Assembly: GCA_016194745.1 (NCBI GenBank)
Contig: JACQBA010000001.1
Coordinates: 92,612 to 156,611 of the forward strand
Direction: 5' to 3'
From: Elusimicrobiota bacterium
Lineage (GTDB): Bacteria > Elusimicrobiota > Elusimicrobia > UBA1565 > JACRDR01
Length of the DNA: 64,000 bases
Below are positions 1-7,791 of this stretch, in pieces. Each line of letters opens with the position of its first letter. The first letter of the stretch is position 1. Under the pieces are notes generated by a model. That model had not been told where the DNA came from. It ran no database searches and saw only the letters and a list, made by a program, of their open reading frames with translations. Made by a program: the position numbers and the translations under genes.

Positions 1-1129
1 CCATCGGAGACGGAGTGTTGAGGACCGAAAAACGAAGCAACGACGGAGGGTCCCACGCCTCGATGGGCTCCACGAAGACACCGGTCGAGAATTCGCAATG
101 CCGAATCGCGCCGACGCCGGCTCCTTCGATCCGCGCGCGGATCGGATAGGCCAAACCCGTCTTGAACACCCATTCCGTCGGCCTTGGCAGCTCGGAGAAG
201 GACACTACGTGCCGCCAAACGACCTCGGGAGACGCTTGGATGTCGACCACGGTCGAGGACTCGAGCAGCGGAGCCGTCCGATTCAGCGCGCGCTCCGCCC
301 CCATGGCGAACGGCGCCGCGGCGAGACAGACCAGGACCGCGAGCGTCCGCCCGAGGCGCTGCCACCGCGCGATCTGTATCCGCCATCCGATCGCGGCGCC
401 GACGACGGCCACGCCGAACCACAGCGGCGCGGCAATCGCGATGCAAATGGCGCCCTCGATCAGGAACGCCGCCATGAACGCCGCCGCCAACATGCAGGAG
501 CATAGCAGCACCAAAAGGCACCGCTCGAACGAGCGCTGCCGGTGATAGCCGTAAGTCCACGCGAGGGCGAGTCCGTGGACGAAGGGCAGGAACACGAACA
601 AGCCCCAGCCGTAGCCCTTGAAAACCTTCGAGTTCAAAGCGACCAGCGCGACCGTCAAGAGCGCGGTTCCGGCGGCTGAGCCTATGGCGCCGAAGACGCC
701 GGATTCCGGGATGAATCGTCCGATGCCTTGGCCTGACGTCGGAACCGGCGCCGCGCGCGAGGTCATCGGCTGGAGGAAAAAGAGAGCCGCGAAGAATGGA
801 AAATTCATGAACGGCACGAAGAAAAAACAGACGAGCCAGGGCGACAGATTCAGGGTCTGAAGCCGGCGCAAGGTCAAGCCGACGCCCAGCGCCATGAAGG
901 GGATCGCCACGCACAGCATCGCCGCGACGAACGCGGCGTCTTGCCCCGAGCCAAAGAGGCGGATCGAGGTCCCGCCGCGCCAATAGTCCACGAATTGCCA
1001 GGTTCTGTGAAAGAACGCGTAGGCCAGCAGCCGGTCACATCCGAATTTCAAGACGCCCAAAGCGATCCCGCAGGCGGCGTATCTGCCGCCGCTCAAGGGC
1101 GAGTCGATCCACTTCCGCAGAAAGTCCAT
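1..1129 (-). CDS. Membrane protein with C-terminal SRPBCC-like domain (partial, runs off left edge)
   Basis: The ATG at 1129 opens a frame with no stop down to base 1, so about 376 residues are visible and the C-terminus lies outside the window. The first ~270 residues are strongly hydrophobic with about six to seven membrane segments. An early stretch rich in Phe and Pro (LVCFFFVPFMNFPFF) resembles small DUF805-type membrane proteins. From about residue 295 the protein becomes soluble (STVVDIQASPEVVWRHVVSF), which looks like the start of an SRPBCC / polyketide-cyclase-like fold. The ribosome-binding site is weak (GAGGG about 10 nt upstream). The function is unknown; the membrane-plus-START-like architecture is seen directly and the family assignment is inferred. 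Confidence 0.75.
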   Translation of the reverse strand, partial: MDFLRKWIDSPLSGGRYAACGIALGVLKFGCDRLLAYAFFHRTWQFVDYWRGGTSIRLFGSGQDAAFVAAMLCVAIPFMALGVGLTLRRLQTLNLSPWLVCFFFVPFMNFPFFAALFFLQPMTSRAAPVPTSGQGIGRFIPESGVFGAIGSAAGTALLTVALVALNSKVFKGYGWGLFVFLPFVHGLALAWTYGYHRQRSFERCLLVLLCSCMLAAAFMAAFLIEGAICIAIAAPLWFGVAVVGAAIGWRIQIARWQRLGRTLAVLVCLAAAPFAMGAERALNRTAPLLESSTVVDIQASPEVVWRHVVSFSELPRPTEWVFKTGLAYPIRARIEGAGVGAIRHCEFSTGVFVEPIEAWDPPSLLRFSVLNTPSPM

Positions 1130-1225
1130 AGTCAGGACGCCCTCACGTCATTGACGCAGCGATCATCGGGAGCATCTTACCGATTCCGTGGTGTCGCGTC
1201 GAGCCGCGGAAAATCGGAAACGCGA

Positions 1226-1250
1226 AAGGCCCTCTCCGCGGGAGAAGGCC
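1226..1250 (-). terminator. Rho-independent-like terminator of tRNA-Thr
   Basis: Read on the minus strand, a 10-bp GGCC-rich stem with one G-U pair and a CGC loop is followed by TTTCGCGTTT. It sits 34 nt downstream of the tRNA. Confidence 0.55.
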
Positions 1251-1283
1251 TTCGGGAAGCGCCCTGCCGGGCGTTGAAAAATC

Positions 1284-1355
1284 AGCCGAGGATGGGATTC
1301 GAACCCACAACCTATCGCTTACGAAGCGATTGCTCTGCCGTTGAGCTACCTCGGC
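1284..1355 (-). tRNA. tRNA-Thr (anticodon CGT)
   Basis: The reverse complement folds as a full cloverleaf: 7-bp acceptor GCCGAGG/CCTCGGC, D arm GCTC/GAGC, anticodon stem ATCGC/GCGAT with loop TTCGTAA (anticodon CGU, threonine), and T arm GTGGG-TTCGAAT-CCCAT. The 3' CCA is not encoded (GAT follows the discriminator base). No copy of the TTAC-CCATGG promoter layout is seen upstream. Confidence 0.95.
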
Positions 1356-1421
1356 GTGAAGATGATTTTACCTTATTTCCCGATCGGAGTCGAAGCCGGA
1401 TAGGCGCCCACGGAACGAGTC

Positions 1422-1599
1422 GGACTGCGCGCCCGGAGGGCGAACGCGCAGTCCCAATCGTCGCGGCAGGCCTAGCGGGCTGCCGCCCGCGGCGGCGCGA
1501 TGTCGGCCGGCGCGTAAAGGAGAAGGACCGCGCGCCCGGAGGGCGAGCACGCGGTCCAGAGCCTAAGGACTGCGCGTCCGGAGGGCGAACACGCAGTCC
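1422..1599. repeat. Three copies of a 33-nt palindromic element
   Basis: Copies lie at 1422-1454, 1525-1557 and 1567-1599. Each has outer arms GGACTGCG/CGCAGTCC and an inner CGCCC-GGA-GGGCG stem-loop (copy 3 has one C-to-T change there). In copy 2 both outer arms change together (GGACCGCG/CGCGGTCC), which preserves pairing. Apart from these elements and the weak hairpin at 1719-1739, I see no gene between the tRNA and the regulator gene ending at 1775. Confidence 0.8.
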
Positions 1600-1718
1600 A
1601 GATCTGTGAAGTCGAGCGGATCGTCGTCGTGCGCCTCGAGGCATCCTTCGCGGGGGCGGCGATCTCTCTCTCCATGAGTTCAGCTTAGCCGGATCGCCTC
1701 CGGGAAGCCTGTACGGAT

Positions 1719-1739
1719 CCTCCGGGTTTCATCCGGAGG
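1719..1739 (-). terminator. Possible terminator hairpin after the response regulator
   Basis: CCTCCGG and CCGGAGG form a 7-bp stem with a 7-nt loop, 36-56 nt downstream of the regulator stop. There is no T-tract, so it may only be an mRNA 3'-end hairpin. Confidence 0.3.
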
Positions 1740-1774
1740 GATCGGCGGCTAGGGGGTATTAAGGAAGGTAACGG

Positions 1775-2470
1775 CTATCTGCCGGCGTCGAACTTGAATC
1801 CCAAGCCGCGCACGGTCTTGATCTTGCCGCCGGCGGAGCCCAACTTCTTGCGGAGATTCATGACGTGGTTGTGCAGGTTGCCGGAGGTCATCACGCGAAA
1901 GCCGTCGGAAAGCGATTCCCCCAGCACCTTGTACGCGAGCACCTGGCCCCGGCGCTCGAGCAAGCGCACGAGCAGGGCGAATTCGAGGGCGGTCATTTCT
2001 ATGGTCTTTCCCTTGACCACCACCTCCCTCGAATCGAGGTCGACGCGAAGTCCGGCGATCTCAAAGTAGCGATCGACGGCGCCCGCGCGCCTCGTGCGGC
2101 GAAGCACGGCCTCCACGCGCGCGAGCATCTCCTTGACGGAAAAGGGCTTGACGATGTAGTCGTCCGCGCCGGCCTGGAGTCCGCCGACCTTCTCCGACTC
2201 CCTCCGGCGGACCGTGATCAGGATCACGGGAATCGCGGCCGTCTTCGGATCCTTCTTCAGCAGATCGATCAAGCTGAGGCCGGAAATGCCGGGCAATTCG
2301 ACGTCCAGCAGAATCAAATCGACGACCTCCCCCTTGAGGAGCCCGAACGCCTCGTCGGCCGAACCCGCCTTGCGAGCCGTGTAGCCGGCGCCTTTGAGCG
2401 CCGCCTCGAGCATCATCATGATGGACGGATCGTCGTCCACCGCGAGAATCGTCGCCTTCGTCGCGCTCAT
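1775..2470 (-). CDS. OmpR/PhoB-family response regulator
   Basis: This 231-residue protein has an N-terminal receiver domain (about 1-125) with acidic cluster DDD at 12-14, phospho-acceptor D56 (ILLD), T87 and K108 (IVKPF). A winged-helix DNA-binding domain follows (about 135-231, ending in TVRGLGFKFD). Its start overlaps the stop of the upstream kinase gene by 4 nt (ATGA), so the two are co-translated and probably form a cognate pair. Residues after T87 read VRRRE rather than the usual A-R/K-x-x, a small departure near the phosphorylation face. It should act as a DNA-binding transcription regulator; its targets are unknown. Confidence 0.93.
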   Translation of the reverse strand: MSATKATILAVDDDPSIMMMLEAALKGAGYTARKAGSADEAFGLLKGEVVDLILLDVELPGISGLSLIDLLKKDPKTAAIPVILITVRRRESEKVGGLQAGADDYIVKPFSVKEMLARVEAVLRRTRRAGAVDRYFEIAGLRVDLDSREVVVKGKTIEMTALEFALLVRLLERRGQVLAYKVLGESLSDGFRVMTSGNLHNHVMNLRKKLGSAGGKIKTVRGLGFKFDAGR

Positions 2471-4236
2471 GCCTGCCTCCTGATCTCCAAAATCCGCCGA
2501 ATCGCCGCGTCTAGATCTTCCGCGCGAAGCGGCTTGGCCACGAATGCCGCGGCCCCGGCGTCGAGCGTCCGGGACACCGCCGGACTGCCGGAGATCGCCG
2601 AGCAGACGAGAACCGGGATATCAGCGGTGGCCGGGTGCTTGCCCAAACGCTCAAACGCCTCCGGGCCCGAGCATTCTCGGGCATCGACGTCGAGAAGGAT
2701 CACGTCCGGACGCAGCCGTTCCGCGGCGACGGACGCGGACGAAGCTTCGTTCACCACGGCCGCATTATATCCTTTTGCCTCCAGCAGCCTGCGAGTCATC
2801 TCGGCGACCGAGTAATCCTCATCGATGACCAGCACCCGCGGGGTGCCGGCCGTCCGCGCGGGTTCGGGCCGAAGCGGGCCGCGACTCGGCGCGGACGGCA
2901 GCCGCACCCACGCCCGAGTGCCTTTTCCCGGCTCGGATTCGATGCCAACGCTTCCGCCCATCGCCTCGACCGTCTCCTTCACGATGTAGAGCCCGAGTCC
3001 CGTCCCGCGAACTCCGGTCCAGGCGCGCTCCGCGTCGCCCGCCTGCTCGAAGCGCTTGAAGACCCTGGAGAGAGCCTCGGGCGGGATGCCCGATCCGGTA
3101 TCGGCGACGGCGATCTCGACGGCTCCCTGCGCTGCGGACACCGTCGCCCGAACGCTGCCGCCGGAGCGCGTGAACTTGAGCGCGTTCGACAGCAGGTTCG
3201 CGACCGCGCGCTCCACCCGGTCCCCGTCGGCGAGGACGGCCGGGGCGCCAGGATCGACTTCAAAGGCCAGCGAGATACCACGGTTCGCCGCCACGATCGA
3301 ATAGAGCTCGGAGAGCCGCGCGATCATCGGAGCAAGCTCGACGCTTTCCCGCCGGAACTCCGTCTTGCCGCCCTTGATGCGGGCGGCGTCAAGAACGTTG
3401 TCGATGAAGACGCCGAGGCGCGTGACGTTCTCGACGGCGGCGCTCAGAATCTTGCGGTGCGCGGGTCGTAGGGCGTCCTTCTCCGGGTCCTCGTGGAGCA
3501 TGAAGTCCAGCGACATCTTGATCGCGGCGAGGGGGCTGCTCAGATCGTGGGAGACGCTCTCGACGAAGCGGTCCTTGAGCTCGTCCAGCTCGCGAATCCG
3601 GACGACCATCGCATTGAACTGTCTCGCCAGCTCGCCCAACTCGTCGTCGGCTCCGGCCGGGACGGAAACGGTCAAGTCCCCCTGTCCCACCCCGCGTGCG
3701 CCCTCGGCGAGCCGCGCGAGCGGCCCGGAGAGCAGATGGGCCAGCGCGACGGCGGAAAGGAGGCTGAGGGCGATCGCGGCGAGCGCGAATAGGATGTTCG
3801 CCGGCAACAAATCGCGCAGGGCCTCCGCGGAAAGCGCCGCCGGATAGTCCTCTCGGATCCCCAGGCGAACGCGGCCCGCGCCGGACCGATCGGGCGACAC
3901 GACGTCCCCCCGACGGGCGGGAGGCGGCGCGTCTTTGGCGCGTCCGGGATCGCTCCGCTGCAGGACGGCTCCCGAACGGTCCTCGAGAAGCGCGTACTCC
4001 ACTTCCGGGAGGACGTGCGGCACGGATTCGAGCTGCTGCTGCAGAAGCGCGCGCGCGCCCGTCTTCTGAGCCTCCTCCGCGAGCAGGCTGAGCGCGGCGG
4101 CCTGACGTCGGTGAAGCCGTTCCGCCCGCCGAAGGGAAAGCTGCACGGAAGCCATCGAACTCACGATCCACGCGGCGGCGAAGCTGAATGCCGCCACCGC
4201 GCTCATGGCGATCGAGAGCTTGGTCCTGATCTTCAT
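2467..4236 (-). CDS. Membrane-bound hybrid sensor histidine kinase (HAMP-HisKA-HATPase-REC)
   Basis: The 589-residue protein has a first membrane segment at about 8-30, a periplasmic sensor region of about 110 residues, and a second membrane segment at about 147-168. A HAMP linker, a HisKA domain with the H-box VSHDLSSP, and an HATPase_c domain (N-box NLLSNALKF, G-boxes DTGSGIP and GTGLGLYI) follow. A C-terminal receiver domain keeps its Asp (VILLDVD). It should autophosphorylate, relay to its own receiver and probably act on the regulator encoded immediately downstream with an ATGA overlap. A TATAAT at 4252-4257 on the minus strand places the start of transcription only about 9 nt before the ATG. 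Confidence 0.93.
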   Translation of the reverse strand: MKIRTKLSIAMSAVAAFSFAAAWIVSSMASVQLSLRRAERLHRRQAAALSLLAEEAQKTGARALLQQQLESVPHVLPEVEYALLEDRSGAVLQRSDPGRAKDAPPPARRGDVVSPDRSGAGRVRLGIREDYPAALSAEALRDLLPANILFALAAIALSLLSAVALAHLLSGPLARLAEGARGVGQGDLTVSVPAGADDELGELARQFNAMVVRIRELDELKDRFVESVSHDLSSPLAAIKMSLDFMLHEDPEKDALRPAHRKILSAAVENVTRLGVFIDNVLDAARIKGGKTEFRRESVELAPMIARLSELYSIVAANRGISLAFEVDPGAPAVLADGDRVERAVANLLSNALKFTRSGGSVRATVSAAQGAVEIAVADTGSGIPPEALSRVFKRFEQAGDAERAWTGVRGTGLGLYIVKETVEAMGGSVGIESEPGKGTRAWVRLPSAPSRGPLRPEPARTAGTPRVLVIDEDYSVAEMTRRLLEAKGYNAAVVNEASSASVAAERLRPDVILLDVDARECSGPEAFERLGKHPATADIPVLVCSAISGSPAVSRTLDAGAAAFVAKPLRAEDLDAAIRRILEIRRQA

Positions 4237-4312
4237 CGATAGAAGGGACCCATTATAGTACTTCCGCGCGAGAAGCGGCCCAAACCGGGTTCAAACGGGC
4301 CGCATACGCATG

Positions 4313-4355
4313 TTACAGCTCCTCTATGGATGCGCGATCGAACCGCGCATATACT
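4313..4355 (+). promoter_or_regulatory. TTAC-CCATGG type promoter for dps-like gene
   Basis: TTACA (4313), 6 nt, CTATGG (4324), 20 nt, TATACT (4350). It matches the shared layout described in the findings; the gene starts 38 nt after the -10. Confidence 0.75.
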
Positions 4356-4392
4356 CTGCGTAAGAGAGACACTGAATGAGAGGAGGTGGAGC

Positions 4393-4905
4393 ATGAAAAG
4401 CGTCAAAGCATCAGAGGCAGATATCGTCCGCATGATGAAGGACATGGGCCGCACCCAAGCCGCGGATTTTCTGAACTCCGTCCTGTCCGATGAATACGTG
4501 CTCCACACCAAGACCCGCGACTACAACTGGACGATCTCCGACGCCCACGTGTCCGATCTTCACGACATCCTCTACGCGCAGTTCAAGGAGATCGACGACA
4601 TTCTGGACGAAGTAGCCGCGCGCGCGCGCGAACTCGGAGGCAGGTCGCTGGGAACCCTGCGGGAGTTCTTGGGCCAAGCGCGGCTCAAGGACTCCGGAGA
4701 GAATGAGACCGACGCAAAGAAGTTGGTGACGTCCCTCTTGGAAGACCATGAGACCGTGATTCGACTGCTCAAAGACGAGCAGGCCCGATTCGAGCAGGGC
4801 GGCGACGACTCCACCAAGGAGTTCCTACGGAAACTGGTCGCCCGCCACGAAAAAATGGCATGGACGCTGCGCGCATTCCTGCAGTTTCGAGCCGGACAGG
4901 CGTAA
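4393..4905 (+). CDS. dps: Dps-family ferritin-like protein with altered ferroxidase site
   Basis: The 170-residue protein has the Dps length and fold signature: a helix containing LHTKTRDYNW, then DLHDILYAQFKEIDDILDEV and ARELGG. Aligned to E. coli Dps by exact spacing (12, 4, 11, 4 residues), the inter-subunit ferroxidase ligands H51, H63, D67, D78 and E82 become N45, H57, Y61, D72 and A76. Three of the five are replaced. It may therefore protect DNA or form the cage without efficient iron oxidation. The start is set by a strong AGGAGG six bases before ATG 4393. It leads an operon with the cupin gene 23 nt downstream and is driven by a TTAC-CCATGG type promoter. Confidence 0.88.
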   Translation: MKSVKASEADIVRMMKDMGRTQAADFLNSVLSDEYVLHTKTRDYNWTISDAHVSDLHDILYAQFKEIDDILDEVAARARELGGRSLGTLREFLGQARLKDSGENETDAKKLVTSLLEDHETVIRLLKDEQARFEQGGDDSTKEFLRKLVARHEKMAWTLRAFLQFRAGQA

Positions 4906-4928
4906 ATTCCCTGACGGAGGAGACGATC

Positions 4929-5435
4929 ATGCGAAGACCCAGCGTGGAGATGTTCCGGCCGTCAAGACCCGTCCCGATCGAGAGCGTTTTGAAGCCCCCG
5001 TCTTCGTTCACTTTCGATCTGGCCGCCGAGACGGCCAGGCTCAAACACGGCGACGCCTGGCTCCGGACGGGACACAACGCGAAGGTTCTGGCGAAACACC
5101 CGCACCTTCGAGTGCTGCTTACGGTCCTGAAAGTCGGGACCCGGATTCCCCGTCACCGAGTCGAGGAACGCATCTCGATTCAAACGGTCGTCGGCAAGCT
5201 CCGCTTCCACCTGCCGGCCCGGACGCTGGACCTCGCGTCGGGCCACCTGCTCGTCATCGAGCCCGGCGTACAGCACGACATGGAAGCCGTCAGCGATTGC
5301 GCATTTCTTCTCTCGATCTCGTGGCCCAAGGACCCGCTCCCATTGGAACCCGAGAGACCGGAAGCCCGCGTTTCGGATACGCACGCCTTTCGCGCGCCGC
5401 CGGCAAGCCCGACTCGCCCGTGGAAGCTGCTGTGA
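4929..5435 (+). CDS. Cupin-domain protein
   Basis: The 168-residue protein has a single conserved beta-barrel region (about 45-135) with cupin-type features: HLRVLLTVLKVGTRIPRHR, then SIQTVVGKLRFHLP, then GHLLVIEPGVQHDMEAV, where the late His is a likely metal ligand. The second half of cupin motif 1 is not canonical. The start is set by GGAGG upstream of ATG 4929. It lies 23 nt after the dps-like gene and shares its promoter, which suggests a stress-related role. The substrate is not predictable; small cupins range from enzymes to sugar or metal binders. Confidence 0.7.
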   Translation: MRRPSVEMFRPSRPVPIESVLKPPSSFTFDLAAETARLKHGDAWLRTGHNAKVLAKHPHLRVLLTVLKVGTRIPRHRVEERISIQTVVGKLRFHLPARTLDLASGHLLVIEPGVQHDMEAVSDCAFLLSISWPKDPLPLEPERPEARVSDTHAFRAPPASPTRPWKLL

Positions 5436-5743
5436 GCGAGATCGCCGTCCTTACGGAACGTCTGCAGCCTACGCGAGCGCGTCGGAAGCACCCGCGCGTG
5501 CGCCGCTGGGGCTCGGCCCTCGTCTTGGTCCTGGCCGCGGGCGTCTATCTCTCGTTCTTCCGGTCTGCGTCGGCTCCCGCAAGTTCCGGTGCGTCGACTC
5601 CGACCCCCACCCTACGCATTCGTCCGGCCGAAGGGCAATTGGTGGCGATCACCACCGACCCACAAGGCGCGACCGTACTTCAATTTCAACAGCGCGACGC
5701 CCGCTTCAACCTCGTGATCGAGAAGGCCGCGAGTATCCCTTAG
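5432..5743 (+). CDS. Small single-pass membrane protein, unknown
   Basis: The GTG at 5432 overlaps the cupin stop (GTGA), giving a 103-residue protein. A basic N-terminus (RARRKHPRVRRW) precedes one membrane segment (about 30-46, ALVLVLAAGVYLSFF), a Ser/Pro/Thr-rich linker and a short C-terminal domain with TDPQGATVLQF. Topology is probably N-in, C-out. It is translationally coupled to the cupin and dps-like genes. I do not recognise the family. Its end overlaps the convergent gene below by 4 nt. Confidence 0.6.
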   Translation: MSEIAVLTERLQPTRARRKHPRVRRWGSALVLVLAAGVYLSFFRSASAPASSGASTPTPTLRIRPAEGQLVAITTDPQGATVLQFQQRDARFNLVIEKAASIP

Positions 5744-6351
5744 GTTGCGCTTAGGTCCAGGCAGACGTCTTCTCGGCCGGGAAGCCGGACGGAGATTCGT
5801 TCCGCGTCGACCTGAGTCTTTGCGGCGCCGCAAGCGACGCGTCGAAACGCCCACTGGGCGCTTTCCATCGTCTCCGCTCCCACTCGCTCCGGATCGAGCA
5901 TCTTGTCGAGGATCGTGTGGTGTTCGAGCAGCGCGGGAAGCTTGGCGAATCGGAACCAATCCCAGAACGCCGTCTCCGGATACTTGGATCGGACGCAGCA
6001 AGACGCGTTCTCGATGGAGTCAGTGTCGATCCACTGAATCCAATTGCGGCCCTCGGCGTCGAGGTATCCGTAGTCGCTGCCGGCCGGCTGATCGTAAGCC
6101 AACTCTTGCGTGTGGTAGAGGATAGCCGCCGGCGCCCCTGAATTCGAATAAAGGACGTGCCCATGATCGAAGTCTCGCTCGTCTCCAAGGTGCCGGAAGG
6201 CCTTCAGATACAGCTTGTCCACGAACTTCTGGAGAAGAGACTGGAACTGCGCCGGAGGCAGTGCGGCGCGGGACGAGAGTCCCTTGGGCGATTGGCACCA
6301 CGCGGGCGCGAGGGCCAACGACAGGAGGACGGCAAGCGAAGCTCGGCGCAT
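5740..6351 (-). CDS. Exported protein of unknown function
   Basis: The 203-residue protein begins with a clear signal peptide (MRRASLAVLLSLALAPAWC), with a Cys that could make it a lipoprotein, although the -3 to -1 residues (PAW) are a poor lipobox. The mature part is rich in Trp, Tyr and Asp and has three further Cys residues, two adjacent (SCCV). No domain is recognised. A CATAAT exactly 6 nt before the ATG could be a -10, but no convincing upstream element is seen. It is convergent with the small membrane protein gene. Confidence 0.65.
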   Translation of the reverse strand: MRRASLAVLLSLALAPAWCQSPKGLSSRAALPPAQFQSLLQKFVDKLYLKAFRHLGDERDFDHGHVLYSNSGAPAAILYHTQELAYDQPAGSDYGYLDAEGRNWIQWIDTDSIENASCCVRSKYPETAFWDWFRFAKLPALLEHHTILDKMLDPERVGAETMESAQWAFRRVACGAAKTQVDAERISVRLPGREDVCLDLSAT

Positions 6352-6448
6352 GTCGTCATTATGTCAATGCGGTGTTACGAATGCATTAACTCTTGTCACG
6401 TGCGTGTCATCAGGCGTCAGGTCGAGTCAATCCGGATTCATCCAATTG

Positions 6449-6491
6449 TTACGGCGCGTCCATCCCCACCGGGAACGAAGCGTTCTATACT
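6449..6491 (+). promoter_or_regulatory. TTAC-CCATGG type promoter
   Basis: TTACG (6449), 6 nt, CCATCC (6460), 20 nt, TATACT (6486). It drives the FecR-like gene starting 30 nt after the -10. Confidence 0.7.
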
Positions 6492-6520
6492 GAACATGTC
6501 GTCTGCTCCAGGAGATGAAC

Positions 6521-7693
6521 ATGCCAAGTCATCGTGCTTTGGTCTCGGCGTTCGCGTTCCTCGCGGCTTTCGCCTCGGCACCCTCCATCGCCGAGGAAGG
6601 CCGCGCGGCGACCGCGCCGCGGGTCCGCTTGATCCACGCCACGGGCGAGCTCGAGGTCGGCGGAGATCGCTCCCAGGACGTTCCTGGACAGAACCTCCCG
6701 ATGATACCGTCGGGCTCCATCATCCGCGTGCTCAGCGGAGAAGCGGCTTTCGAGTCCGACTATCACCTCACCATCCGCGCCCGTAAGGGTAACGCCTTCA
6801 TCGTCAATTCCTATGCTCCTAAAGGAAAGCGGGCCGGCTCGTTGAGAATCGGGACGGTCTCAGACGAAGCGTCGCCGCTGGACGTAAGGATCGGGAGCCA
6901 TAAGTTCATTATGGGAAAGGACGCCGCGATCACGATCGCTTCCTCGGGCAAAGGCCAAGTCTCAGTTGAGGTGGCCGGCGGCTATGTCGAGCTCGTCTCC
7001 GGAGACCCCATGAGCCGCGGCGCCAGCATCATCTTCAGCACGTGGTCGCGAGGCGGGTCCGGCCTGGACCCAGGCGACATCGCCATCATCCAGGTTCCGC
7101 CAGCGATCGGTTTCCTGCGCCAAGCGGCGCCGGCCCGGTCGTACCGCATCATTCCGGAGACCGCGGCGGCGTTCCGCATCCGTGCGGTCAAACGGACCGG
7201 AACGGATACCGCCAGACGCGAGGAGCGCGCCCGCAAGGCGGTGGCGGGTTGGCCCGCGGCCTCGCGGACGGTGGCGAGGATGATGATTGAGAAATACGGA
7301 TCACCCAATTCCATCGAGAACGATGTGATCTCCTGGGAGGGCAACGAGCCTTGGAAAAAGACGTCGGTCTATCGCGCGGGAAAGCCGAGCGGCATGCCGC
7401 CTGGGCGCGTGAACGTCCTCCTGCAGTCCGTCCGCTATCAGGTATCGCCCGAGGCCGCACGCGCGATCGAGAATCTCGGCATGAACCTCTCGATCGACGC
7501 GTCCCAACGACTCCTATCGGCGGCCGGAGAATCAGAGGACATCAATTTCCTGGCACTTAACCTTGCCGACGAAGTGGCGACCGGAGCCAAGACGCCCCAG
7601 GAAGCACGCGAGTTCTACGTCAGGACGACCGCGCTATCGCTTGAAGGAAAGTCGTCGCCATACCTCAGCGGCCTCCTCTTCGAACACTTCTAG
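6521..7693 (+). CDS. Exported FecR-like protein
   Basis: The 390-residue protein has a signal peptide (about 1-24, ending SIAEE). A FecR-like beta-rich region (about 33-190) follows, with paired segments such as VRLIHATGELEVGG, IPSGSIIRVLSGEAAFES, and GKDAAITIASSGKGQVSVEVAGGYVELVSG. The C-terminal half is alpha-helical and includes MMIEKYGSPNSIENDVISW. A CAGGAG six bases upstream selects ATG 6521 over the ATG at 6515. No iron-uptake or anti-sigma partner is adjacent, so a periplasmic ligand-binding or scaffold role is more likely than FecR signalling. Function is inferred only from fold-like pattern. Confidence 0.65.
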   Translation: MPSHRALVSAFAFLAAFASAPSIAEEGRAATAPRVRLIHATGELEVGGDRSQDVPGQNLPMIPSGSIIRVLSGEAAFESDYHLTIRARKGNAFIVNSYAPKGKRAGSLRIGTVSDEASPLDVRIGSHKFIMGKDAAITIASSGKGQVSVEVAGGYVELVSGDPMSRGASIIFSTWSRGGSGLDPGDIAIIQVPPAIGFLRQAAPARSYRIIPETAAAFRIRAVKRTGTDTARREERARKAVAGWPAASRTVARMMIEKYGSPNSIENDVISWEGNEPWKKTSVYRAGKPSGMPPGRVNVLLQSVRYQVSPEAARAIENLGMNLSIDASQRLLSAAGESEDINFLALNLADEVATGAKTPQEAREFYVRTTALSLEGKSSPYLSGLLFEHF

Positions 7694-7736
7694 CTCGACC
7701 CGCATCGGGCGGCTTCACATAAGCAATACAATTCGT

Positions 7737-7779
7737 TTACTGCTCCTCAGTGGACGATGCGCGGCTCTTCGATCATAAT
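7737..7779 (+). promoter_or_regulatory. TTAC-CCATGG type promoter for GAF/PAS kinase
   Basis: TTACT (7737), 6 nt, CAGTGG (7748), 20 nt, CATAAT (7774). The first in-frame GTG (7750) lies inside this promoter, so translation must begin downstream. Confidence 0.65.
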
Positions 7780-7791
7780 CGTAACATCACC

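Noticed and set aside
1422..1599. 33-nt palindromes as a CRISPR array
   Set aside because: Only three copies, spaced unevenly (70 and 9 nt), with no cas genes; strong dyad symmetry fits REP-like elements better.
941..1609. A 222-residue plus-strand reading frame across the tRNA and palindromes
   Set aside because: It runs antisense through a real membrane-protein gene and a tRNA and shows no protein-like composition.
4230..4290. Promoter of the first hybrid kinase as a member of the shared promoter class
   Set aside because: A TATAAT is present (4252-4257, minus strand), but the upstream words at the required spacing (TTGAA and TTGGGC) are too weak to count.
6352..6420. A leaderless promoter of the shared type for the exported protein at 5740-6351
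   Set aside because: CATAAT lies 6 nt before the ATG, but neither the TTAC nor the CCATGG word occurs at the right distance.
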